This document shows, one piece after another, positions 24,167 through 31,384 of a DNA stretch of 64,000 bases. Source of the stretch: Tepidimonas taiwanensis (GTDB lineage: Bacteria; Pseudomonadota; Gammaproteobacteria; Burkholderiales; Burkholderiaceae_C); assembly GCF_020162115.1 (NCBI RefSeq), contig NZ_CP083911.1, positions 2,666,001 to 2,730,000 on the forward strand. Direction: 5' to 3'. A model generated the notes under the pieces. The model searched no databases, was not told the origin of the DNA, and saw nothing but the letters and a program-made list of their open reading frames with translations. The position numbers and the translations under genes were made by a program. The first letter of the stretch is position 1. Each line of letters begins with the position of its first letter.

Positions 24167-25483
24167 GTGGCCACCAACGCAACGACTCTGGCCAAGACCG
24201 GCAAGTTCGGCGACCTGCGTCGCCGGCTGGTGTTTTTGCTGCTGGCCTTGGTGGTGTACCGCATCGGGGCGCACATCCCCGTGCCCGGCATCGACCCGGT
24301 GCAGCTCGAGCAGCTCTTCAAGGGGCAGCAGGGCGGCATCCTGAGCCTGTTCAACATGTTCTCGGGCGGGGCGCTGTCGCGCTTCACGGTGTTCGCGCTC
24401 GGGATCATGCCGTACATCTCGGCGTCCATCATCATGCAGTTGATGACGTACGCGGTGCCGGCGTTCGAGCAGCTCAAGAAGGAAGGCGAAGCCGGCCGGC
24501 GCAAGATCACCCAGTACACGCGCTACGGCACGCTGGTCCTGGCGGTCTTCCAGGCGCTGGGAATCGCGCTGGCGCTGGAAGGGTCGCCGGGGCTGGTGAT
24601 CGACCCGGGCCTCGGGTTCCGCTTCACCGCGGTGGTCAGCCTCGTGGCGGGCACGATGTTCCTGATGTGGCTGGGCGAGCAGATCACCGAGCGCGGGCTG
24701 GGCAACGGGATTTCGATCCTGATCTTCGCGGGGATCGCCGCGGGACTGCCCAACGCGATCGGTGGTTTGCTGGAACTGGTGCGCACCGGGGCGATGAGCA
24801 TCCTGGCGGCGATCTTCATCGTCGCACTGGTGGTGGTCGTCACCTACGGCGTGGTGTTCGTCGAGCGTGGCCAGCGCCGCATCCTCGTCAACTACGCGCG
24901 CCGCCAGGTCGGCAACAAGATCTACGGGGGCCAGGCGTCGCACCTGCCGCTCAAGCTCAACATGGCCGGCGTGATCCCGCCGATCTTCGCCTCCTCGATC
25001 ATCCTGTTGCCCACGACCGTGGTGAGCTGGATGAGCACGGGCGACGGTACGCGCTGGCTGCGCGATCTGGCGGCGGCGCTGTCGCCGGGGCAGCCGATCT
25101 ACGTGGCGTTCTACGCCGCAGCGATCGTGTTCTTCTGCTTCTTCTACACGGCGCTCGTCTTCAACAGCCGCGAGACCGCCGACAACCTGAAGAAGAGCGG
25201 CGCGTTCATCCCCGGGATCCGTCCCGGTGACCAGACCGCGCGCTACATCGACAAGATCCTGCTGCGCCTGACGGCGGTGGGGGCGGTGTACATCACGCTG
25301 GTGTGCCTGCTGCCCGAGTTCCTGATCCTGAAGTACAACGTGCCGTTCTATTTCGGTGGCACGTCGCTGCTGATCATCGTCGTGGTGACGATGGACTTCA
25401 TGGCCCAGGTGCAGAACTACGTGATGTCGCAGCAGTACGAGTCGCTGTTGAAGAAGGCCTCGTTCAAGGCCTCGGGTGCGTGA
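24167..25483 (+). CDS. secY: Preprotein translocase subunit SecY
   Basis: 438 aa from a GTG start. Ten transmembrane helices form the SecYEG channel. Family blocks are RIGAHIPVPGID, GIMPYISASIIMQL, GLGNGISILIFAGI, NMAGVIPPIFASS and the C-terminal IVVVTMDFMAQVQ. It works with SecDF-YajC, encoded at 58.2-61.5 kb. Position between rplO and infA is normal for this order. Confidence 0.98.
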   Translation: MATNATTLAKTGKFGDLRRRLVFLLLALVVYRIGAHIPVPGIDPVQLEQLFKGQQGGILSLFNMFSGGALSRFTVFALGIMPYISASIIMQLMTYAVPAFEQLKKEGEAGRRKITQYTRYGTLVLAVFQALGIALALEGSPGLVIDPGLGFRFTAVVSLVAGTMFLMWLGEQITERGLGNGISILIFAGIAAGLPNAIGGLLELVRTGAMSILAAIFIVALVVVVTYGVVFVERGQRRILVNYARRQVGNKIYGGQASHLPLKLNMAGVIPPIFASSIILLPTTVVSWMSTGDGTRWLRDLAAALSPGQPIYVAFYAAAIVFFCFFYTALVFNSRETADNLKKSGAFIPGIRPGDQTARYIDKILLRLTAVGAVYITLVCLLPEFLILKYNVPFYFGGTSLLIIVVVTMDFMAQVQNYVMSQQYESLLKKASFKASGA

Positions 25484-25487
25484 GAAC

Positions 25488-25706
25488 ATGGCGAAGGACG
25501 ATGTCATCGAGATGCAGGGTGAGGTGATCGAAAACCTCCCCAACGCCACCTTCCGGGTCAAGCTGGAAAATGGCCACGTCGTGCTGGGGCATATCTCCGG
25601 GAAGATGCGCATGCACTACATCCGCATCCTGCCCGGCGACAAGGTCAAGGTCGAGCTGACGCCCTACGACCTGACGCGTGCCCGCATCGTGTTCCGCGCC
25701 AAGTGA
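25488..25706 (+). CDS. infA: Translation initiation factor IF-1
   Basis: 72 aa from the ATG at 25488. A single S1-like OB fold: MAKDDVIEMQGEVIENLPNA, then GHISGKMRMHYIRILPGDKV. IF-1 occupies the A site during initiation. It starts 4 bp after secY. Confidence 0.97.
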   Translation: MAKDDVIEMQGEVIENLPNATFRVKLENGHVVLGHISGKMRMHYIRILPGDKVKVELTPYDLTRARIVFRAK

Positions 25707-25740
25707 GCGATCGATCCAGAGACGTTTTTAGGAGAGCAAC

Positions 25741-25854
25741 ATGCGAGTTTCGGCTTCCGTCAAGAAAATGTGCCGCAACTGTAAGATCATCCGTCGCCAT
25801 GGCGTCGTGCGCGTGATTTGCACCGACCCGCGACACAAGCAGCGTCAAGGCTGA
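25741..25854 (+). CDS. rpmJ: 50S ribosomal protein L36
   Basis: 37 aa with AGGAGAGCAAC upstream. The protein starts MRVSASVKKMCRNCKIIRRH and ends RHKQRQG. The zinc ribbon is intact: Cys11, Cys14, Cys27 and His32. It is the zinc-binding (C+) form of L36. Confidence 0.97.
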   Translation: MRVSASVKKMCRNCKIIRRHGVVRVICTDPRHKQRQG

Positions 25855-25872
25855 TTCGAGTAGAGGACCACC

Positions 25873-26238
25873 ATGGCACGTATTGCTGGTATCAACATTC
25901 CGCCGCACAAGCACGCCGAAATCGGCTTGACGGCGATCTACGGCATCGGCCGCACGCGCGCGCGTCAGATCTGCGACGCCTGCGGGATTCCGTATTCGAA
26001 AAAGATCAAAGACCTGACGGACGCCGAGCTGGAAAAGGTGCGTGAACAGGTCGGTCAGTTCACGATCGAGGGCGACCTGCGTCGTGAAGTGACGATGAAC
26101 ATCAAGCGTCTGATGGACATCGGCTGCTACCGCGGTTTCCGTCACCGCCGCGGCCTGCCGGTGCGGGGCCAGCGCACCAAGACCAACGCGCGCACGCGCA
26201 AGGGTCCGCGCAAGGCCGCCCAGCCGCTGAAGAAGTAA
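25873..26238 (+). CDS. rpsM: 30S ribosomal protein S13
   Basis: 121 aa. MARIAGINIPPHKHAEIGLT, then the helix-two-turn-helix region YGIGRTRARQIC, and C-terminal HRRGLPVRGQRTKTNART. S13 contacts the P-site tRNA and the 50S subunit. First gene of the alpha-type block. Confidence 0.98.
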   Translation: MARIAGINIPPHKHAEIGLTAIYGIGRTRARQICDACGIPYSKKIKDLTDAELEKVREQVGQFTIEGDLRREVTMNIKRLMDIGCYRGFRHRRGLPVRGQRTKTNARTRKGPRKAAQPLKK

Positions 26239-26259
26239 TCCGCCGCATAAAGGACAGTC

Positions 26260-26664
26260 ATGGCCAAGTCTCCCTCCGCCAACGCCGCGGCGCGCGTGCG
26301 CAAGAAGGTTCGCAAGAACATCGCCGACGGCATCGCGCACGTGCACGCGTCTTTCAACAACACCATCATCACCATCACCGACCGCCAGGGCAACGCGCTG
26401 GCCTGGGCGTCGGCCGGTGGCCAGGGCTTCAAGGGCTCGCGCAAGTCCACGCCGTTTGCCGCGCAGGTCGCCTCCGAAGCGGCCGGCCGTGCCGCGATGG
26501 AGCAGGGCATCAAGAACCTGGACGTCGAGATCAAAGGCCCCGGCCCGGGTCGCGAATCGTCGGTGCGCGCGCTGGGCGCCCTGGGCATCAAGATCACGTC
26601 GATTTCCGACGTGACGCCGGTGCCGCACAACGGCTGCCGTCCGCCGAAGCGTCGCCGCATCTAA
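26260..26664 (+). CDS. rpsK: 30S ribosomal protein S11
   Basis: 134 aa. VRKNIADGIAHVHASFNNTI, ASAGGQGFKGSRKSTP and the basic tail NGCRPPKRRRI are diagnostic. S11 forms part of the platform of the 30S subunit. Confidence 0.98.
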   Translation: MAKSPSANAAARVRKKVRKNIADGIAHVHASFNNTIITITDRQGNALAWASAGGQGFKGSRKSTPFAAQVASEAAGRAAMEQGIKNLDVEIKGPGPGRESSVRALGALGIKITSISDVTPVPHNGCRPPKRRRI

Positions 26665-26681
26665 AGCGGCACCGCGCGCGG

Positions 26682-26711
26682 TTGGCAAAAACGGGCCAAG
26701 TTCACTAAAAT
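26682..26711 (+). promoter_or_regulatory. Candidate promoter upstream of rpsD
   Basis: TTGGCA (26682-26687), 18-bp spacer, TAAAAT (26706-26711). The -10 lies in the loop of a terminator-like hairpin. It would give rpsD-rpoA-rplQ their own start, with a leader of about 180 nt. Confidence 0.55.
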
Positions 26712-26723
26712 ACTTGGCTTTTT
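26695..26723 (+). terminator. Terminator-like hairpin after rpsK
   Basis: GCCAAGT (26695-26701) pairs perfectly with ACTTGGC (26712-26718) over a 10-nt loop, followed at once by five T. The form is that of an intrinsic terminator, 31 bp after the rpsK stop. Confidence 0.5.
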
Positions 26724-26901
26724 GCAGTGTTGGGGGCGGCATTCGTCGATGTCGCTCTCATTTTTAGAGGACCACCGCCAGTGTGGGCCGTGGGGCGTCG
26801 AGCGGCGCGCGATGAACCGCGCGATCCGATACCCCTCCACCCGCTGGCTCCCGCAATGACCCGGTCGCGGGTGGGTTGCGGCAGTACGGAAAGGACAACC
26901 A
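26724..26901 (+). promoter_or_regulatory. Leader of rpsD
   Basis: About 178 nt without a convincing gene, ahead of the rpsD GTG. In other bacteria S4 represses the alpha operon through a leader structure. No S4-binding pseudoknot could be confirmed by eye, so this is a location, not a proven regulator. Confidence 0.3.
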
Positions 26902-27525
26902 GTGGCACGTTATCTCGGCCCCAAGGCCAAACTCTCCCGCCGTGAAGGCACCGACCTGTTCCTGAAGAGCGCGCGCCGCGCGATCAGCGACAAGGCCAAG
27001 TTCGACTCCAAGCCCGGCCAGCACGGTCGCACCTCCGGCTCGCGCACCTCGGACTTCGGCCTGCAGCTGCGCGAGAAGCAGAAGGTCAAGCGCATGTACG
27101 GCGTGCTGGAACGCCAGTTCCGCCGCTATTTCGCGGAAGCGGACCGTCGCCGCGGCAACACCGGTACGAACCTGCTCGCGATTCTGGAGTCGCGGCTGGA
27201 CAACGTCGTTTACCGCATGGGCTTTGCGTCCACCCGCGCCGAAGCGCGCCAGCTCGTGTCGCACAAGGGCATCAGCGTCAACGGCCAGACGGTCAACATC
27301 CCGTCGTACCTGGTCAGCCCCGGTGACGTGATCGCCGTGCGCGAGAAGGCCCGCAACCAGACGCGCGTCAAGGAAGCGCTGGAGCTGGCCAAGCAGGTCG
27401 GTTTCCCCGCTTGGGTCGAGGTGGCCGCCGACAAGTGCGAAGGCGTCTTCAAGAAGGTGCCGGACCGTGACGAGTTCGGCGCCGATATCAACGAATCGCT
27501 GATCGTCGAACTGTACTCGCGTTGA
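26902..27525 (+). CDS. rpsD: 30S ribosomal protein S4
   Basis: 207 aa from a GTG with AAAGGACA upstream. MARYLGPKAKLSRREGTDLF, then the S4 RNA-binding domain (LDNVVYRMGFASTRAEARQL, VSHKGISVNG). There are no N-terminal zinc cysteines, so it is the C-minus form. S4 is a primary 16S binder and likely autoregulates this operon. Confidence 0.98.
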   Translation: MARYLGPKAKLSRREGTDLFLKSARRAISDKAKFDSKPGQHGRTSGSRTSDFGLQLREKQKVKRMYGVLERQFRRYFAEADRRRGNTGTNLLAILESRLDNVVYRMGFASTRAEARQLVSHKGISVNGQTVNIPSYLVSPGDVIAVREKARNQTRVKEALELAKQVGFPAWVEVAADKCEGVFKKVPDRDEFGADINESLIVELYSR

Positions 27526-27551
27526 TCCTCGGGCGTGCCCCATTGAAAGAG

Positions 27552-27585
27552 CCCGGATCCCGCGTGCCGCGGGGTCCGGGATTTT
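27552..27585 (+). terminator. Strong hairpin with T-run between rpsD and rpoA
   Basis: CCCGGATCCCGC (27552-27563) pairs with GCGGGGTCCGGG (27569-27580), 12 bp with one T-G wobble and a 5-nt loop, followed by ATTTT. It has the full form of an intrinsic terminator 26 bp after rpsD, within what is normally one operon, so it is best seen as an attenuator. Confidence 0.7.
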
Positions 27586-27604
27586 GTGCTCCATCGGCCT
27601 GGAA

Positions 27605-27620
27605 TCGGCTCACGAGCCGA
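27605..27620 (+). promoter_or_regulatory. Second hairpin in the rpoA leader
   Basis: TCGGCT and AGCCGA form a 6-bp stem with a CACG loop, 20 bp before the rpoA ATG and close to its ribosome-binding site (GGAAGG). It could influence rpoA translation. Confidence 0.35.
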
Positions 27621-27640
27621 GGGTATGGAAGGAAGTCCGA

Positions 27641-28627
27641 ATGCTGAATAACCTGCTCAAACCCAAGACCATTCACGTCGAGCGCCTGTCGGCCAACCGC
27701 GCCGAGGTCACGCTCGAGCCCTTCGAGCGGGGCTACGGCCACACGCTGGGCAACGCCCTGCGGCGGGTGCTGCTGTCGTCGATGGTCGGACACGCGCCGA
27801 CGGAGGTCACGATCGCGGGCGTCGTGCACGAATTTTCCACCATCGAAGGGGTGCAGGAAGACGTCGTCCACATCCTGCTCAACCTCAAGGGCGTGGTGTT
27901 CAAGCTGCACAACCGCGACGAGGTCACGCTCTCGCTGCGCAAGGAAGGCGAAGGCGTCGTGACGGCCGGTGACATCCAGACGCCGCACGACGTCGAAATC
28001 CTCAACCCGGATCACCCGATCGCCACGCTCGCGCCGGGTGCCAAGCTCGACATGCAGATCAAGGTCGAGAAGGGCCGCGGCTATGTGCCGGGGAACGTGC
28101 GCAAGGGCGACGATCACCGCAACAGCATCGGGCGCATCGTGCTGGATGCGTCGTTCTCGCCGATCAAGCGCGTCAGCTACGCCGTGGAAAACGCGCGGGT
28201 GGAGCAGCGCACCGACCTCGACAAGCTGGTGCTGGACATCGAGACCAACGGGGCGATCGGCCCCGAGGAAGCGGTGCGCGCCGCGGCCAAGATCCTGGTG
28301 GAGCAGCTCTCGGTCTTTGCGCAGCTCGAAGGCGGCACCGCCTTCGACGCCGGCAGCCCGGCCAAGGCCGCCGCGCCGGCGTTCGACCCGATCCTGCTGC
28401 GTCCGGTGGACGAGCTCGAACTCACCGTGCGCTCGGCCAACTGCCTCAAGGCCGAAAATATCTACTACATTGGTGACCTGATCCAGCGCACCGAGAACGA
28501 GCTGCTCAAGACCCCGAACCTGGGGCGCAAGTCGCTCAACGAGATCAAAGAGGTGCTGGCGTCGCGTGGCCTGACGCTGGGCATGAAGCTCGAAAACTGG
28601 CCGCCGGCCGGTCTGGAAAAACACTGA
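27641..28627 (+). CDS. rpoA: DNA-directed RNA polymerase subunit alpha
   Basis: 328 aa from the ATG at 27641. The N-terminal dimerisation domain includes GYGHTLGNALRRVLLSSM. A flexible linker at about 240-250 leads to the alpha-CTD (LLRPVDELELTVRSANCLKA, LLKTPNLGRKSLNEIKEVL) that contacts UP elements and activators. Length is normal. Confidence 0.98.
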   Translation: MLNNLLKPKTIHVERLSANRAEVTLEPFERGYGHTLGNALRRVLLSSMVGHAPTEVTIAGVVHEFSTIEGVQEDVVHILLNLKGVVFKLHNRDEVTLSLRKEGEGVVTAGDIQTPHDVEILNPDHPIATLAPGAKLDMQIKVEKGRGYVPGNVRKGDDHRNSIGRIVLDASFSPIKRVSYAVENARVEQRTDLDKLVLDIETNGAIGPEEAVRAAAKILVEQLSVFAQLEGGTAFDAGSPAKAAAPAFDPILLRPVDELELTVRSANCLKAENIYYIGDLIQRTENELLKTPNLGRKSLNEIKEVLASRGLTLGMKLENWPPAGLEKH

Positions 28628-28709
28628 CCGCCGTCTTCCCCTTTTCCTCCCAGTGACCCCCGGCGGTACCTGATCCGGCCGCCGGTGACAAGACAGAAAG
28701 GATATTCCC

Positions 28710-29117
28710 ATGCGTCACGGAAACGGACTGCGCAAACTCAACCGCACCAGTGCCCACCGCAAGGCGATGCTGCGCAACATGGCCAACTCGCTGCTCAAGC
28801 ACGAGGCCATCAAGACCACGCTGCCGAAGGCGAAGGAACTGCGCCGCGTCGTCGAGCCGCTGATCACGCTGGCGAAGAAGCCGACGCTGGCCAACCGCCG
28901 CCTGGCGTTCGACCGCCTGCGTGACCGCGAGACGGTCGTCAAGCTGTTCAACGAGCTGGGGCCGCGCTTCGCGAACCGCCCGGGCGGCTACACGCGCATC
29001 CTGAAGATGGGCTTCCGCGTGGGCGACAACGCGCCGATGGCCTACATGGAGCTGGTCGATCGCCCGGAGCCCAAGGCCGAAGGCGAGGCGGCCCCGGCGG
29101 CTGACAAGGCCGAATGA
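28710..29117 (+). CDS. rplQ: 50S ribosomal protein L17
   Basis: 135 aa. MRHGNGLRKLNRTSAHRKAM begins the protein; NSLLKHEAIKTTLPKAKELR and YTRILKMGFRVGDNAPMAYM follow. The C-terminal tail is acidic and Ala-rich. The last codons carry the promoter of the downstream tRNA gene. Confidence 0.98.
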   Translation: MRHGNGLRKLNRTSAHRKAMLRNMANSLLKHEAIKTTLPKAKELRRVVEPLITLAKKPTLANRRLAFDRLRDRETVVKLFNELGPRFANRPGGYTRILKMGFRVGDNAPMAYMELVDRPEPKAEGEAAPAADKAE

Positions 29118-29129
29118 GTGTGTTATAAT
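29101..29129 (+). promoter_or_regulatory. Promoter of the initiator tRNA gene
   Basis: CTGACA (29101-29106), 17-bp spacer and a perfect TATAAT (29124-29129). The -35 lies inside the last codons of rplQ. The tRNA begins 13 bp after the -10. Confidence 0.75.
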
Positions 29130-29141
29130 TTCAGTCTCTGA

Positions 29142-29218
<77 letters not shown>

Positions 29219-29226
29219 AGACACAC

Positions 29227-29257
29227 AACCCGCTGGTGTAACACCAGCGGGTTTTTT
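29227..29257 (+). terminator. Intrinsic terminator of the tRNA gene
   Basis: Inverted arms AACCCGCTGGTGT and ACACCAGCGGGTT (13 bp each) around one base, running into six T (29252-29257). It starts 9 bp after the tRNA CCA end and is the clearest intrinsic terminator in the window. Confidence 0.9.
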
Positions 29258-29395
29258 CTTGCCTGCGTGGATTCTCCGGCCGTGCATGCAAAACGGGCAG
29301 CGTCCGGGGTCGGTCCAGACACGTCACGGGCGCGATCCCACAGCGCCGGCCGCGTGGGGCGGCGCCGGCACCGTGGCTGTTGCCCATTGGGGGGG

Positions 29396-30709
29396 TCAGT
29401 CGCGCCGCACGGGCCAGCCGTGCGCGCGCCAGACCTCGGCGTCGTGCTCACCCAGCCGCGGCGCGGGGTAGCGCAGGGCACCCGGCGTGGCGCTGAGCTT
29501 TGGCGCAATGCCCGGCACCTTCAGCGGACGGCCTTCGCGGTCGCGGCTTTGCACGACCATATCGCGTGCGAGGTACTGCGGGTCGTGGGCGATGTCGGCG
29601 GCGGTGTAGATCTTGCCGACCGGGACGTCCGCGGCGTCGAGCACGGCGATCACCTCGTCCACGGTGCGCTGGCGCGTCCATGCCTCGATGGCGGCGTCGA
29701 GCTCGGCGGCGCGGCGCGCGCGACCGTCGTTGTGCGCGAGGTCGGGATCGGCCGCCAGGTCGTCACGGCCGATCGCACGCATCAGGCGGCGGAAGATGCC
29801 GTCGCCGTTGCCGCCGATGAGGACATAGGCGTCCTGCCCGTCGGCGCTGGCGCGGCAGCGATAGGCGTTGGACGGCGCGATGCCGGGCAGCGCGCTGCCG
29901 GCGCGCTCGCGCACGACGCCAAAGGCATCGTACTCCGGCAGCAGGCTCTCCATCAGGTTGAAGACGCTCTCGTAGAGCGCGACGTCCACCATCTGGCCCT
30001 CGCCACCGCGCGCGTCGCGGTGATAGAGCGCCATCAGCACACCGATGACGCCATGCAGCGCGGCGATGGAGTCGCCGATCGAGACGCCGGTGCGCACCGG
30101 CACGCGGCCCGGCTCGCCGGTCAGGTAGCGCAGGCCCCCCATCGCCTCGCCGAGGATGCCAAAGCCTGGCTTGTGCGCGTAGGGGCCGGTCTGTCCGTAG
30201 CCCGACAGCCGCAGCATGACGAGGCGCGGGTTGAGCGCGCGCAGCGCCTCCCACCCCAGCCCCCAGCCCTCGAGCGTGCCGGGTTTGAAGTTTTCGATCA
30301 GCACGTCCGCTTCGGCGGCGAGCCGCCGCACCAGCGCCTGACCGTCGGCCGTGCGCAGATCCGCGCACACGGAGCGCTTGTTGCGCGACTGCACCTCCCA
30401 CCAGACAGACGTGCCGTTGCGCAGCAGTCGCCACTTGCGCAGCGGGTCGCCGGTGCCCGGCGGCTCGATCTTGATGACGTCGGCCCCGAAGTCGGCCAGC
30501 GTCTTCGCGGCGAACGGGCCGGCGATGAGCTGGCCCAGCTCCAGCACGCGGATGCCGGCGAGCGGTCCGTGCGCGGCGGGCGGGGCGGCGGCCGTTTCGG
30601 TGCCTGAAGCGGCGTGGTCGGCGGCAACGGGATCGGTGGCGGCGTGGACGGTGCCGGTCTGATCGCGAGCGGTGTGCGGTGTGGCGGGCGGCGTGGGCGC
30701 TGTGTTCAT
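29396..30709 (-). CDS. CaiB/BaiF (class III) CoA-transferase
   Basis: 437 aa from the ATG at complement 30709. The class III fold is visible: LAGIRVLELGQLIAGPFAAK, DFGADVIKIEPPGTGDPLR, NKRSVCADLRTADG, LIENFKPGTLEGWG and GYGQTGPYAHKPGF. The probable catalytic Asp is Asp213 (SIGDSIAALHG). The enzyme moves CoA between carboxylic acids; the acid is not predictable. Residues 1-47 are an Ala/Thr/Pro-rich extension not found in typical members (about 390-400 aa). The start overlaps the phosphatase stop (ATGA), so the two are coupled. Confidence 0.92.
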   Translation of the reverse strand: MNTAPTPPATPHTARDQTGTVHAATDPVAADHAASGTETAAAPPAAHGPLAGIRVLELGQLIAGPFAAKTLADFGADVIKIEPPGTGDPLRKWRLLRNGTSVWWEVQSRNKRSVCADLRTADGQALVRRLAAEADVLIENFKPGTLEGWGLGWEALRALNPRLVMLRLSGYGQTGPYAHKPGFGILGEAMGGLRYLTGEPGRVPVRTGVSIGDSIAALHGVIGVLMALYHRDARGGEGQMVDVALYESVFNLMESLLPEYDAFGVVRERAGSALPGIAPSNAYRCRASADGQDAYVLIGGNGDGIFRRLMRAIGRDDLAADPDLAHNDGRARRAAELDAAIEAWTRQRTVDEVIAVLDAADVPVGKIYTAADIAHDPQYLARDMVVQSRDREGRPLKVPGIAPKLSATPGALRYPAPRLGEHDAEVWRAHGWPVRRD

Positions 30710-31230
30710 GGCGCGGGCGGGGGGTGCAACAGGCGGCGTGCGGCGAGCACGCCCTCGATGTGGTCGAGCAGCCCGTCGCAGGCGTCTTCGACCAGGTCGA
30801 GCACGGTCTCGAAGGCGTCGGCGCCGCCGTAGTAGGGGTCGGGCACGATGGGGCTGTCGTGCCGGCGGCAAAACTCGGTGAGGCGCCGCAGCTTGCGCCG
30901 ATGGCCGCTCGGGCACATCGCCTCGGCGAGCGCCAGGTTGTCCCAGTCCATCGCGAGCAGCAGGTCCGCGCGCACGAAATCGGCGGCGGTGAGCTGCCGG
31001 GCACGCAGGTCACTCAGGTCGTAGCCCCGCCGGGCCGCGTGCCGCTGTGCGCGGGGGTCCGGCGGCTCGCCGACGTGGTACGCGTGGGTGCCGGCGGAGT
31101 CGACGGCCACTTGCGCGCCGAGCCCCCGGGCGTCGAGGCGCTGGCGAAACACCCCGTGCGCGGTCGGGCTGCGGCAGATATTGCCCATGCAGAAGAACAC
31201 GACGTGGTAAAGCCCAACACTCCTCGCCAT
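30706..31230 (-). CDS. Low-molecular-weight protein-tyrosine phosphatase
   Basis: 174 aa from the ATG at complement 31230; the frame extends 12 codons further without family-like sequence. The P-loop C(X)5R is FFCMGNICRSP with nucleophile Cys14 and Arg20. The general acid is Asp131 in the PDPYYG motif. Such enzymes dephosphorylate tyrosine kinases of exopolysaccharide systems, but no such system lies nearby. The stop overlaps the CoA-transferase start by 4 bp. Confidence 0.92.
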   Translation of the reverse strand: MARSVGLYHVVFFCMGNICRSPTAHGVFRQRLDARGLGAQVAVDSAGTHAYHVGEPPDPRAQRHAARRGYDLSDLRARQLTAADFVRADLLLAMDWDNLALAEAMCPSGHRRKLRRLTEFCRRHDSPIVPDPYYGGADAFETVLDLVEDACDGLLDHIEGVLAARRLLHPPPAP

Positions 31231-31292
31231 GGGCAGATTGTGCCGCACCCACCTTGGGTGCAGCATGGGTAAGGGTTTAACCTCATATTAAG

Positions 31293-31314
31293 AGCATTAA
31301 TGCTGCGTTAATAT
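31293..31314 (+). promoter_or_regulatory. Palindrome and possible -10 upstream of the glucose ABC operon
   Basis: AGCATTAATGCT (31293-31304) is a perfect 12-bp palindrome, followed by TAATAT (31309-31314) as a possible -10. ATTAA-N7-TTAAT (31296-31312) is an overlapping inverted repeat. The stretch is strikingly A/T-rich against its surroundings. It may be an operator for a sugar regulator, but it does not match the HexR consensus. Confidence 0.4.
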
Positions 31315-31384
31315 CCGCGCGCCCGCCACGATCGGTATCAGCGGGTGGCTGGTGGCGGTGATGTTCAACACAGGAGACCCCAAC

